Assembly (NCBI GenBank): GCA_025677815.1
Contig: JAIXMP010000035.1
Span: forward strand, 360,012-424,011
Origin: Phascolomyces articulosus
Lineage: Eukaryota; Mucoromycota; Mucoromycetes; Mucorales; Lichtheimiaceae
DNA length: 64,000 nucleotides
Direction of reading: 5' to 3'
Of this stretch, positions 23,736 to 34,252 are shown piece by piece. The position numbers were made by a program, and so were the translations under genes. Every line of letters starts with the position of its first letter. Positions within the stretch are counted from its first letter, which is position 1. Below the pieces are notes generated by a model. That model was not told the DNA's origin. It saw only the letters and a program-made list of their open reading frames with translations, and searched no databases.

Positions 23736-25333
23736 TGTGAAAAGCGCGAAACGATAGACGGCAACGACCAGTAAGTTGTTGGGTGAAAAGAAAAGAAAGA
23801 GAGAGAGAAGGAACCACAGAATTCTCGTTCCACTTTTTTTAGCCTCCCTCGGCAGGAAAAAAAAAAGGAGGAGAGAGAAAAGAAGACCTTTAACTATTTC
23901 GTTTCGTGTTACACTAATCGTACTGTCTGTCTGTTCCACCGAAATTTGCTCGTGATTAAGTGTAGTCCCTGAAAATAAAGGGGGAGAACAACTAGCATAT
24001 AAAAATAGGCGGATAGAGGGCCAGCTTTGAATCCGCTTTATCCTTAAAGCTAATCTTTACGAACAGATACTTCTTCCTTTTATCTTTCTATGCTTCTTAA
24101 ATTTCGGTCCAAGGTGTCACAGATCAAGTATGTCGGCGGCTCTTTTACTATATAAATTACGTATTAAAAATATAATTTATAAACGTTTATTGATAAATCA
24201 TCACATTACAAGTTCTTCTACCCATATATATTTTATATGATAGAAAAAGTTAAGTATTATACGTACTAATCAGGAGAAATATATAGCACATAATATATAG
24301 TCTCGTCCCTAATATTATACGTGTTTTTATTACTATCCATTCTAAAAAAATTACTGTTCATGTATTATTATATATACCAAAAGAAAACCACATTCTCCTT
24401 ATTTTATTACCAATGACATTTAACATCATTCAATACACTATACACTATCAAGAATAAACAAATGACTGATATTGCATTCCTGGTAACTAAAATGTATCAT
24501 CATAGCAGTAATAATGATCTTTCCACGTCCTCTTTTCGGATTCTTGAATCTCGTATCATAATACATCATGTGGTATAGCATACAAAAATAGAATATCTGT
24601 TTGCACTATGTGAATGATGATGGCGATCAATTTTTGGCTACACAAAAAGAACTCATTTTTTATATGGTGTTATGCATTGTAATTTTAATAATGACGATTT
24701 GCTACTACTATTACCAATTCTTCTATTGAAATATTTATGGCTATAAGGAACCAATCTATTTTACATATGATCTTATAATTGATATATACATGATATCATT
24801 ATTGTCTTTATGAAATTAAGAAATAACGACGTTGTATATAAAACATAGCAACAACCAGAATAATTTTGATCATGAGAATATGAATGAGGCTGATTAAAAT
24901 AATAATAATAATAATAAATCAACGAACAATAGCTATGTACATATATACTATATATAGCTGCAAACAATTATGGTACTATATATATAACAAAAGATTCAGG
25001 GTCTTTTTGATGTTTTTTTTATAATTGTTCTTATGATATAAAGTAAACAACAGCTGAATTAAACAGAAAATGTATAAAGGGACCAATTCTATAAGAAAGT
25101 GAGTAAGTATAGTTTTATTTACTCTATGCTAAACAGGAAAATGAAAAATGCTATAAAATTATTATCTACATCAGTGTTATATTGGAAAGATTCACAAAAA
25201 AAAGATTGTTGATATGTTGGATGCTAATGGTTGCTAATTGGAGGAGAAGGATAGATAAAAAAAAAAGTAGTGCTTGTGAAGAAATTTGCAGTGCTGAATT
25301 GAAGATAAAAAAAAGAATACATAAAAAAGGATT
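23736..25333. other. Long intergenic region
   Basis: AT-rich, with a short (AAT)n run near 24895-24916. No coding region is supported. Confidence 0.45.
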
Positions 25334-25582
25334 CTATCGATAACCACCACGACGGCGTTGATTTCTATAATGTCGAGCAATTGTATATGTATAACTACCC
25401 CATATTAAAATAAGTCTTGTTGTATCAATAAATACAGTGCCACCACCGAAAGATGGACAACTTTGAATCCACGATGCTTGATTTCGAGACCATAGTGCTT
25501 CAATGGAAGTTTGTGTATATTGATCCAGAGGTGTCCACATCGATCCTGAAGTATAAACCCATTCTACTGCTGCATTGGCCAT
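25334..25582 (-). CDS. Single-domain WWE protein, 82 aa
   Basis: An intronless 82-residue frame. Nearly the whole protein matches the WWE-domain pattern. It has Trp in VEWVY, then a second Trp and Pro in SMWTPL, an Ile-Glu pair (SIEALW), a central strand (TVFIDTTRLILIWG) and the closing basic strand (YTIARHYRNQRRRGGYR). WWE domains bind iso-ADP-ribose or ADP-ribose ends and usually sit inside E3 ligases or PARPs. Here nothing else is attached except an Arg/Gly-rich tail. It is divergent from the Abitram gene with 583 bp between the starts. The call rests on pattern recognition, and the function is inferred. Confidence 0.7.
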   Translation of the reverse strand: MANAAVEWVYTSGSMWTPLDQYTQTSIEALWSRNQASWIQSCPSFGGGTVFIDTTRLILIWGSYTYTIARHYRNQRRRGGYR

Positions 25583-26165
25583 GATTGATTGTTTTTATTA
25601 TGGATGATATGTGATGTTGTGATGTATAGAGAGAGAGGAAAGTAAATGATGGAATATAAGTGTGATGATGAATGATTATATAAAAAAAGGGATTTTCTCG
25701 CTTTGACCCCCTCTTTTTATACTCTTTATCATTATGGCGACAGCAATGACGAATTGATCTGTTACATAGAGCTATAATTAACATCATTCCTTTGACGCAA
25801 CAAGGATATAGAAAAGCCCACCAATGACGGAATATGTACTTTCTTTAAGAGGATGATGGTGGAAATGAAAAATTTACTATTCTTGTACTGTGGCTCTGCT
25901 TATTAAAAGAAGAACAATAGATTCTAGTGAATACGTATGTTGCCATAGCCACCTTCGTCATTGTGGGGTTAAATATTCTCGTTTTGCATTGAATTGTTCA
26001 AGCCACTTAATGCTATTATTATGTTTGATCCGATTGAACAAGATTAAACAAGCGGCGGGGGCGCAGGAACAATGGTAAAAAAAAATCCAGTGTGGCGGTT
26101 TACTAAAATAGAAGTAGGCAATTTCCTTTTTTTTTTCCTCCTCGGCTGCGACGCGATCTATCAAT
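25583..26165. other. Divergent promoter region
   Basis: Shared upstream region of the WWE and Abitram genes. No further gene is seen. Confidence 0.4.
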
Positions 26166-26666
26166 ATGAAAGACATTGATTATAATATTCAACAACACAT
26201 TGATCTCGTCAAGCCCTGGGCGAATGACCCAACCGCATTAATTTCACGTTATTATACCCTTTATTTCCACAGTAATAGTGAAACCAAGCTTTATGTTCGA
26301 CAAGCGCCTAACAAAGTTTGCATTCTTGGAATGACTGATCAACACATTGCATTACTTTCTGCTAAACAACAACAATTACCGATCCAAGTGACAACAAAGG
26401 TTTCAGCAAATATGAATATAAAACCCGGTACTGTACTTTGTGAAGTTACTGTTGGCGATTCCCACTTTCCTATTGAAGCTCATATGTATGGCAAGTTTCT
26501 GGAAATAAATCCAAGATTATTGGAAAAGCCCGAGTTGCTATTGGATATGCCAATGACGGAAGGTTATTTAGCTGTGATCAAGGCTCAATATGAAGATACA
26601 ACTAAACAATTGGAAGAATTTACTAGTATCACTACCACTACTACCAATACTGCTAGTTCAAGCTAA
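26166..26666 (+). CDS. Abitram/Simiate family protein
   Basis: An intronless frame of 166 residues. It resembles metazoan Abitram (FAM206A, Simiate) along its length. There is RYYTLYF near the N-terminus, the strand NKVCILGMTDQH, a lipoyl/glycine-cleavage-H-like beta core (PGTVLCEVTVGDSHFPIEAHMYG), then LEINPRLLEKPELL and PMTEGYLAVI. In animals the family is nuclear-speckle and actin-associated. Its role in fungi is unknown. The C-terminal Ser/Thr run is low-complexity. It reads in the same direction as the IRG-like gene, which starts 281 bp downstream. Confidence 0.8.
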   Translation: MKDIDYNIQQHIDLVKPWANDPTALISRYYTLYFHSNSETKLYVRQAPNKVCILGMTDQHIALLSAKQQQLPIQVTTKVSANMNIKPGTVLCEVTVGDSHFPIEAHMYGKFLEINPRLLEKPELLLDMPMTEGYLAVIKAQYEDTTKQLEEFTSITTTTTNTASSS

Positions 26667-26707
26667 TAATAATAAAGAGAGAAAAAGAGAGGAGCTTTTT
26701 TTTTGGG

Positions 26708-26802
26708 ATTACCAATACGAATGGTTACGCAGTATGATCATCTGACGCCATGCAAAGACATGGTCCCCGTCTATCCCGTGGTCGGTCGTGCACCGACTTT
26801 TT
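26708..26802 (+). ncRNA. Candidate structured RNA with T-run end
   Basis: A stretch less AT-rich than its surroundings holds two hairpins. CCATG/CATGG (26748-26763) has a six-base loop. GTCGGT/ACCGAC (26781-26797) has a five-base loop and is followed at once by five Ts, as at a Pol III terminator. I match it to no known RNA family. It may simply be the 5' leader of the IRG-like mRNA. Confidence 0.25.
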
Positions 26803-26947
26803 CTTGTTTTTTTTGCATGTGTTTCTTTAATTTCTATTTTTCTTCTTTTTTCTTCTTTCCTTTTTACCAAAACGCTTTTTCATTTTATCCATTATCCAAT
26901 ATCTTTTCTTTATCTTCATTCACATCCAACTCATCGAGAAAAAACAA

Positions 26948-28518
26948 ATGGGTCAAGCAACATCCAGTGCGTTTGCACATAAATCCAATGTCTTTTATAA
27001 CTATGATGATTTTTCAAGTCGATTTAGTAAAGTGGCACTATCAACAGCCACTGTCCCCATCGTTGTGATTGCTTTCCCAATATTAAATGCTTATACATTT
27101 ACCGAAGAAGAAATGACTGGATTCAAAATGTTGGATGGGATGATTGGCGGTTTATTTGGCGTGATTGGATGTTTGTATACCGAATGGTTTTTTTTTGAAA
27201 CAATCCATGGATAGAGTTTGTCAAAATATTTATATATAGATAAATTTTGATAGGGCCACTTTCACCTTTTATTGCTTGTTGGAACGCGTTTCAACTTATA
27301 TTCAATGAAGGACCTCCAGAACCCAATGATCTTCCAGAGGAAACAAAAGAGTATTTGAAAGCAAATTATGGATTGAATCGCGAATCATTTTATAATGTTG
27401 CTGTGGTGGGTAAATCGGGTACTGGCAAGGTATATTTATTTCTGTTTTTTCTATGTCGTCCATATGATAAACTACCTGGATAGCAAATGGAGAATGATGG
27501 ATTGGATGGATATAAACTTGTTCCAGTAAACTGATACTTGCGATAACGACTTTATTTTATCCTATGATTATATAGAGTTCATTAATCAATGGTATTATGG
27601 GATGCCATGATGCAGATCCAAGAGCTGCTGGAACAGGAGAAACAGAAAGCACACAAAAGCCACAAGGATTTCAACATCCTGATTTACATAGAATGATCTT
27701 ATGGGATATGCCAGGCGCAGGGACAGATAATCATCCAGCAGGGACTTATTTTGATGATAAATTCCTTTATGCTTTTGATACATTGATTATCGTCATTGCC
27801 GACAGGTAATATATATAAGAAGTACGGTCAGCAAGATGAATGTTTGTATGACAAAAAGAGTTGGATCCTAAACTATGTATGGAATGTGGCACTTAAAAAC
27901 TGTTTAGAGTCAATGAAATTGATCTTGAGATTGCCCGAAGAGCAAAAGAATACCGGATCCCATTTGTTTTTGTGTGGAATAAAGCAGATCAGGTACGGAA
28001 AAAACTTATTATCTACGAATGAATCAACAAGAGTGATTGATATATGATGATGTGAATACCTATTTATGAATTACTAGGCAATTGGTTCCAAACTACGAAG
28101 AAATTCGAACCATGGATTAGAAGAGGATGATATAAAATCTTGGGCTATTGCAGCAGGTGAATTAGTGCAGGAAGTAAGTCACCGGTTAAGATATTGTAAC
28201 ACAGTAATAAAAAAGAGAAAAAACCACATGAAACGACATGTTTATATCGCATGGCATAAATTTATATTTTAGGTTAAAAAATCGGTTTGGTCACAACTCA
28301 AAGAACATCGCATTAGCACAAGAACATTATTTATTCTTTCTGCATGGAATTTGCAACAATTTGTAACCATGTTGGATCAAGAGCAAGATAAAAAGGATGG
28401 AAAAGAATTACGATTAATTGATGAAGAACGATTTGTACGGCGTGTTGTAGAGGGTGTATTGTATAAACGAAAACGGACTGATAAAAAGAAGGCTAAAAAG
28501 GAAGGAACAAAAAAGTAA
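26948..28518 (+). CDS. IRG-like (interferon-inducible GTPase family) GTPase
   Basis: The model has exons 26948..27209 (or 27149), 27254..27429, 27576..27805, 27908..27992, 28078..28173 and 28273..28518, about 364 residues with the longer first exon. G1 is GKSGTGKSS, split by an intron between Lys and Ser. The G2-region Thr is in AGTGETESTQKP, G3 is WDMPGAG, and G4 is NKAD. The segment HPDLHRMILWDMPG...YAFDTLIIVIADR and the following EIDLEIARRAKEYRIPFVFVWNKADQ closely follow vertebrate and other IRG GTPases. Two hydrophobic segments precede the G domain, so it may be membrane-bound. The tail is Lys-rich. The intron at 27210-27253 has no GT donor (see findings). Cellular role in fungi is unknown. 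Confidence 0.78.
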
Positions 28519-29300
28519 AAATGAATGCAAATTTTGTTGGATATTAGGATACTTTTTATTTTGCAATCTATTTTTTTTTTATTTTACTATTATAAAATCA
28601 ATTACTCTATGTAACTATAATTATTATCATGTACATATACAATAAAGAAAAGCTTATAATCATTATTGAATGTAGTCCGTTCTATTCTTGTGGTAAAAAA
28701 AGTATAGGCCATAAAAAAGTAATGTATAACAATTTAACAAAGATGATGATTATCAGGCAAAAATGTGTTCATTTGTCATCAGATGCTGTAGGCTTTTTAA
28801 AAACATTTGCATCTTCTGATATCATAGGTCATATCCAATGTCTGCCTTTAGTAACGGGGATTTATTTTGACCATCCAATTGGAGATCGTTCACAGGGCCT
28901 TTTTTTATAAGTCTATCCATGGAGAAAGCCAACAGAAATATAAGTATATAATACCAAGAATATGATAAAATTGATACTAGGTGATGGACCACGTTATTTT
29001 TCAATTTGTCATTTGGCTGTCTTTTTTTTATTATGGATAATGATACATGATACAGATTACATTTGCAAATATCCAACGGTAAGAATGCAGGTAAATTGTA
29101 TATAAAAATTTATTGAAATTTACCATGTAACGTTACATAGAACAAACTCTTGTTCAAAGATATAAAGTTATACTTGACATAGATAATTTCTCTATTATGA
29201 TTATACTTAAACCGATTGTAGACTATGAAACAAATCAATGAATATATAACATCTTGGTATATAGCGCAAGTTACCATTTTTAAAGTTTGTTTTATTGAAT
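28519..29300. other. Intergenic
   Basis: AT-rich DNA between the IRG-like gene and the HET pseudogene. No supported gene. Confidence 0.4.
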
Positions 29301-30830
29301 TAAAAATATTTGTTTGGGTCAAGAGGATCATTTACATATTCTGTTAAACGATGAAGATGTATTTCCACAGCCTTTCGATAATTACCTTCCTTTTTGTGAC
29401 GCCAACACAAGTTTTCTTTCTTTACCTCCATAAATCTTAATGGTTCTTTTAAAGCTGTTGAGATAAGATCCTGAAAAGGATCAAACTCAAAAATATGATG
29501 ATGACTGTTCAAATAAAATGGCATTCTGACCATTGTTTTTTAGTTGTTTGCTGTGTAAGGCATTTGAACCGATAAGCACAATCCAAAAAGCTTTCGGTTA
29601 CTACCACGATCGATATCGTCAGGACTAGATGGCAGGTCTTATTTTCGTACTGTACATTGAAATAACAGTTGCCATTGCCGCGGATTGATTGATCACTCCT
29701 GGTAATGCAAGCAGGAGTCACCTGTCTTGTTTTTCCAATCACATCGTAATTTCTAAACGACATTGTTGCTGTTGTTACAGGCAAATATTTCTCGTGCTTT
29801 CCATTAGTGCCAGACCAAGAAGGCAAGAACTTAAATTATTCTTCGAGCATCGATTCATAACTATTACGACAATTTTTTAAAAAACAGTATTCTGAGATCT
29901 TTTTTCGTTAAATGGCCATAAAATTGGATCATCAAGTCTTCCACGGGACTGATTGTAATCAATGTTGATTTTGTTGATGATATCTGGAAATAAGTTGATA
30001 AGTGCAAAAACACAATCGTGCTCTTTGCTGCTTATCCGTTGGTGTGCATGAAATAGAATGTCGGCAACAATGAGTTTTTCCAGTGGTTTGTTTAATTGAT
30101 ATATTGAATCTTCAAAAATAATATATTTTCTCCATATATAGATGTTTTTGCCGACAAAGAGTAATCCTTTTGATTTTATCGATTCTTCCAAAGTCCACAG
30201 ACGTTTGAAATATCCTTCATTTCCATATAAACTGTATCGTTCAAAATCATAATCAGGGACAAAACCAATAGTGCATTAAGCGCTGTTATAGATGTGATGC
30301 ATACGTCGTATTTCGCGTTGCTTTTCTTCTTTATCGTCTTGACTGATACACATTTGGTCGTACCAAATATATTGAATGTTGAATTGTTGACAGATTTGCT
30401 GAATAATTCCTTCAAAATTATCGAACTTTATTCTTTATTTCACTGTTGTTTTTTTTTTCATAAAGTGCCATCGCTGTCGTGTGGTTTTTTCATAATAAAT
30501 AATTTGTGTTTTCCTTGATCTATCCATTTTGATTTTCCAGTCACTTTATAGACGATTATCTCTCCAGATTGATTCCATGAATACGATAATGCACGATAGG
30601 TTTTATTTACTTGTGAACCATCTAGCACGGTCATATCTAATACACGAACAATCTTGGAAGGCATAAATTTTGGTTTACGTACTGTAGTGAGGATTCTTTT
30701 AGGTGGTGTATCAGATTTATACGGATTACCACATTTATCTTTATACCAATGCTCGGTTTCATATTCGATATATATTTTAAATCTTCTATATTTATATTTT
30801 GTAAAGCTAGTTTAAAAGATTATTGTAATA
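29301..30830 (-). pseudogene. Degenerate HET-domain gene
   Basis: Fragments in consecutive order on the minus strand read as a HET-domain protein. There is an upstream part (ETEHWYKDKCGNPYKSD), the signature YRALSYSWNQ (about 30580), then IQYIWYDQMCISQDDKEEK and EIRRMHHIYNSA. After an in-frame TAA (about 30278) come GFVPDYDFERYSLYGNEGYF and KRLWTLEE, and a helical C-terminal part follows. Further breaks: a frame change at an A-run near 30450 with stops on both sides, a stop near 29877, and shifted remnants (FLPSWSGTNGKHEK; EVKKENLCWRHKKEGNYRKA) to 29301. HET domains mediate incompatibility and NLR-like cell death in ascomycetes. Here no full reading frame survives, so it is called a pseudogene. 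Confidence 0.78.
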
Positions 30831-31720
30831 GAAATTTAAATATAGTATAAGTATCAAGAAGACATCAACCTACTGAGGCAAAACTGCCAAATAAATAACA
30901 GGTGGAAGAACTGAAGCAGCTATAACAAGCACAAAGGATCAGGGTGGTCAAATATGTTTCCTTTTAATAAGGTACTAGTTCGAGGAACAAGGAAGCATCG
31001 ACTGATGGAGAGAATATTTCTCGTAAAGACAACAGATGGAAGTGGAGCAAAAAATATGTAAAGATTGAAAAATAAAAGTTACTTGCTTTATTTGCTATTC
31101 GTTTCTTTTTATATCTTTATTTTACTATAAATTGCTAGATATCCGAGAGAAAGCCCTAGTTCAATCTTTATGGTTACTTACTGTTATTTGTAGCACAATT
31201 GCTCCGAAATATAACACTTTATTATTGTTATATTGCTCTACGGCTTAGCACAAAAAGAAACAAACAAATACAAAACTTCCTTCCTTGTTTACCGCTAATT
31301 TGAGCATTAATAAATGTAGTACGGTGTAAGTTCAACTAGAATGAATTAGGAAGAGAAGAGCTAATAATATGCAAACATGTTATATACTAAATTTATATAT
31401 ATGATAGGAGACATCGATTTTTGCGGTTACACTTTATTCCAATGTCAAAACAATACAAACATGTAAATAAATATAGAGGGTTGCTATGGATGGCAGTTTG
31501 ATAGTATATGTAAATCACGTAGTACTGAAATGGAAAAAGTACTATGGTTCAAAGGTTTTTTTTTGGTTTGTTTATAAAAAGATATACATATACTATCATA
31601 GCCTAGTAATTGTAGTATATCATGATGAAACACGTTATTATTTAGCTACTCGAAAATAATTTGTTTCCAGTGTGTGAACAAAAGAGCTTGTTAAGTAACC
31701 AATTATTATTTTTATCAAAA
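30831..31720. other. Intergenic
   Basis: AT-rich upstream region of the HMG gene. No gene seen. An upstream in-frame ATG at 31661 is not used because the paralogue starts at the position equivalent to 31721. Confidence 0.4.
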
Positions 31721-33328
31721 ATGATAAAACGTGAATCTCCATATACATTACAACAAAAACAAGATACTATTATTTGGGATTGTCCTCGATGCGACAGTGA
31801 CGATTCTCATTTTCATAGAACGGGTCTTCTTGCTGGTCAAGCGTGAGTTTTTTTTTTTATTTCCTAATCTTTTTACCATGTTTAAATGAATGCCATGCCA
31901 GTAAAATTGAAAAGAAAGAACAACAACTAACCCAAGATAAAACAATCACTATCATTGGAATACACTCTAATAGAACATGCGGTCGATGTTCTCATGTTTG
32001 GTATTGGAGAAAACAAGAAAAAGGAAATGACACCTCATACGAATCAAACAAACGACGGCCGTCATTCGAAACTACACAAAACAACCTTTCTTCTTTATAT
32101 GATAATACCAACACAAAACATAAACCAACCACCCTACGTGATCGTTATGCGGGTCATAATAGTCAACACCTTGAAAAGAATACGAAAAAATCCAGTGTAA
32201 CATCACGAATTGACAGTTTCAATCAAAGAGCATCTATTGCCATCAAAAAAGAAGAAAACAGGAGCACGAACACCAACATGAAAAAAGAATCAATAATAAG
32301 CACAAGTAGTATACCAAGCAAACGTCCACAGAATGTGCTTTTTGATACAGACTCACTCTTTGATGATGATGACGATGATTCTGTTTTCTCAAATGAAGAA
32401 GAAGAAAGAAAGGAGAGAATCAACGCCCAAAAAGTATCATTCACCGATACAAGTACGAAACCAAGAAAACAGAAGGTGGTTTCTAATGGAGACACGTACA
32501 TTAAAGATGAAGAAGAGGATTCTGAAGAAGAAGAAGAAGAAGAAGAAGAAGAAGAAGAAGAAGAAGAAGAAGAAGAAGAAGAAGAAGAAGAAGAAGAAGA
32601 AGAAGAAGAAGAAGAAGAAGAAGAAGAAGAAGAAGAAGAAGAAGAGGAGGAGGAGGAGGAGGAGGAGGAGGAGGAGGAGGAGGATGTTGGTCCCTTTGTA
32701 TTTTCTGATGATGAAGAAGACGATATAGAAGTTGTCATGAAACCAGAAAAAAATCAACCATTCCGATTTCGATATCTAAACCCGGCTAGTAAATACAGTA
32801 TGTTTGTCCTTTATCTCAAGAGAAATGGTCGAAGAATTGCAGATGAGAATCCTACAACCCTCCCAAGCACATTCTTTAAATTAGTAGCAGAAGAATATAG
32901 AAATATGCCAGAGGTAAATATATGTATATATATATTTAGGATAATAAATAAGATAAATGCAAGGACAAAGTTGGATTATAACGAAAAAAAAATTGGTGTT
33001 GTATTTATAGGACGAAAAAAAAAAATTAAAAGAAGAATCGGCTGCCCTTAGAGCCGCATTGCCACAAAAACCACCAAAAGAACCAGTACGAGCACTCACT
33101 TCATACGAGCTGTTTAAGAAAGCTGTCCGACCTACGATCGAAGCGAAACATCCTGGATGTACTGCCATACAAAAGTCTGTTATTAGTTCAAGATTATGGA
33201 AATTACTGAGCAAAGAAGAACGAAAAAAATATGAAGAGGATGCAAGAAAAGAACGTGAAGCATTTGATGAAAAGTATCCCCATATGAAAAACCGAAAAAA
33301 ACTATACAACCATCGAATCATGAAATAA
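31721..33328 (+). CDS. Zinc-ribbon plus double HMG-box protein (paralogue A)
   Basis: Three exons (31721..31842, 31902..32913, 33011..33328) give 483 residues. A four-cysteine zinc-binding motif straddles the first intron (CPRC...GLLAGQA | K...CGRCSHVWYWRK). A disordered, charged middle follows, then 53 consecutive Glu. HMG-box 1 lies at about 330-395 (PASKYSMFVLYLKRN...EEYRNMPE | DEKKK), and HMG-box 2 covers about 400-470 (ALTSYELFKKAVRPTIEAKHPG). It is presumably a nuclear, DNA-bending chromatin protein; the acidic run may bind histones or tune the HMG boxes. It is paralogous to the gene at 53156-54900. The two share domain order and both introns in position and phase (2 and 0). Confidence 0.85.
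32524..32682 (+). repeat. (GAA)40(GAG)13 coding repeat, 53 Glu
   Basis: Forty GAA codons are followed by thirteen GAG codons, all in frame within the HMG-box gene. The switch from one pure codon run to another suggests two separate slippage expansions. Confidence 0.95.
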
Positions 33329-33753
33329 TCAGTTATTATACCATTCATCCTTTTTCTATTTGCCTTTCATCCTTATTATTGAATAGTCTATGAACAATAC
33401 TGGTTGGATATTTTTTTACTGATTTGAATAAAGAGCAGCAAGCTTATTTACCCACACCTGCTTTTATTTAATTAAAATAATAAAAATAATATTTAAATAT
33501 TTCCTTATTTATTATTGAACGCAATAATTTTTTTTTTGCCGATACAGAAGGATATTTTCAAATAACATGATGCATGAATGATGTATCCTATTTTACTCTA
33601 TGGACATACCTTATTCCGGGATATTAATTTTGAATATTTTGTTGCTTCAATTACTCCTATAAAGGGTTCGCCACAAACCAACCCTGTGGACTTTGGGTAA
33701 AAAAGTCACAAAGCGGAGCCATGGCTGACTGAGCCACCGCTTTTGAAAAAAAG
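33329..33753. other. Intergenic
   Basis: 3' flank of the HMG gene and upstream region of the U2 gene. No protein gene seen. Confidence 0.4.
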
Positions 33754-33761
33754 TATAAATA
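33754..33761 (+). promoter_or_regulatory. TATA box of the U2 snRNA gene
   Basis: TATAAATA lies 39 bases upstream of the predicted U2 5' end, a suitable distance for the initiating polymerase. Confidence 0.55.
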
Positions 33762-33792
33762 GAGGCGCATCTTTTGAACTCGAATGAACGGT

Positions 33793-33983
33793 ATCCTCTC
33801 TGGCCTTTTGGCTAAGATCAAGTGTAGTATCTGTTCTTTATAGTTTAACAACTATAATGTGGAACATTGTTCCACTCGTTGTTAATCTAATTTTTTTCGC
33901 CTGGTCCTTCCGCTCTGGCTTGCCATCGGCGGGACCACAGGTGTCCGTGGCCTGACACTGTCAGCCGTGTGACGCCGAGCCAT
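33793..33983 (+). ncRNA. U2 spliceosomal snRNA
   Basis: The 5' part is the highly conserved U2 sequence. Stem-loop I is GGCCTTTTGGCTAAG, then ATCAAGTGTAGTATCTGTTC, which contains the branch-site-pairing GTAGTA (33824-33829). Stem IIa/b follows, then an Sm-type site (AATTTTTTT) near 33890. Two 3' stems are visible: GGTCC...GGACC with nested CCG/CGG, and GGCCTGACA/TGTCAGCC. The RNA base-pairs with the intron branch site during spliceosome assembly. The 5' end is set by analogy to other fungal U2 (ATCCTCTCT). The 3' end is approximate. Confidence 0.95.
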
Positions 33984-34252
33984 CTTCTATTGAAATAAGA
34001 AAATGATAAAAAAATAAGAAATAATATATTCATTGGAAAAAATATTTTATGGAAAAGTGTTTTTCCATTTATTTGTTTATTATTATTAAATTGATCAATC
34101 TCTCCTCCAAAACAAAGCGCAAAGCATATAATGCAATGTAATTCAGCCCCGATTTTTTTTCTTCAGATAAACGTGCTTGAACAACCTTTTTTTTTTTACT
34201 TGGTCGTGTTCCTTTTTTTGGGTTCGTTCCACTTAACTACTTTTTTATCATC
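33984..34252. other. Intergenic
   Basis: Between the U2 gene and the EHD start. T-rich runs just before 34253 probably belong to the EHD promoter or leader. Confidence 0.4.

Noticed and set aside
23736..23939. 68-residue N-terminal extension of the desaturase
   Set aside because: Low-complexity hydrophobic sequence; the cytochrome b5 domain fits a start at 23735.
30176..30415. 79-codon minus-strand frame overlapping the HET remnant
   Set aside because: It is a shifted reading of the HET core, whose motifs lie in another frame.
32223..32757. Long open frames opposite and shifted within the poly-Glu tract (poly-Ser, poly-Phe, poly-Lys)
   Set aside because: They are by-products of the GAA/GAG repeat read in other frames; the HMG-box frame explains the region.
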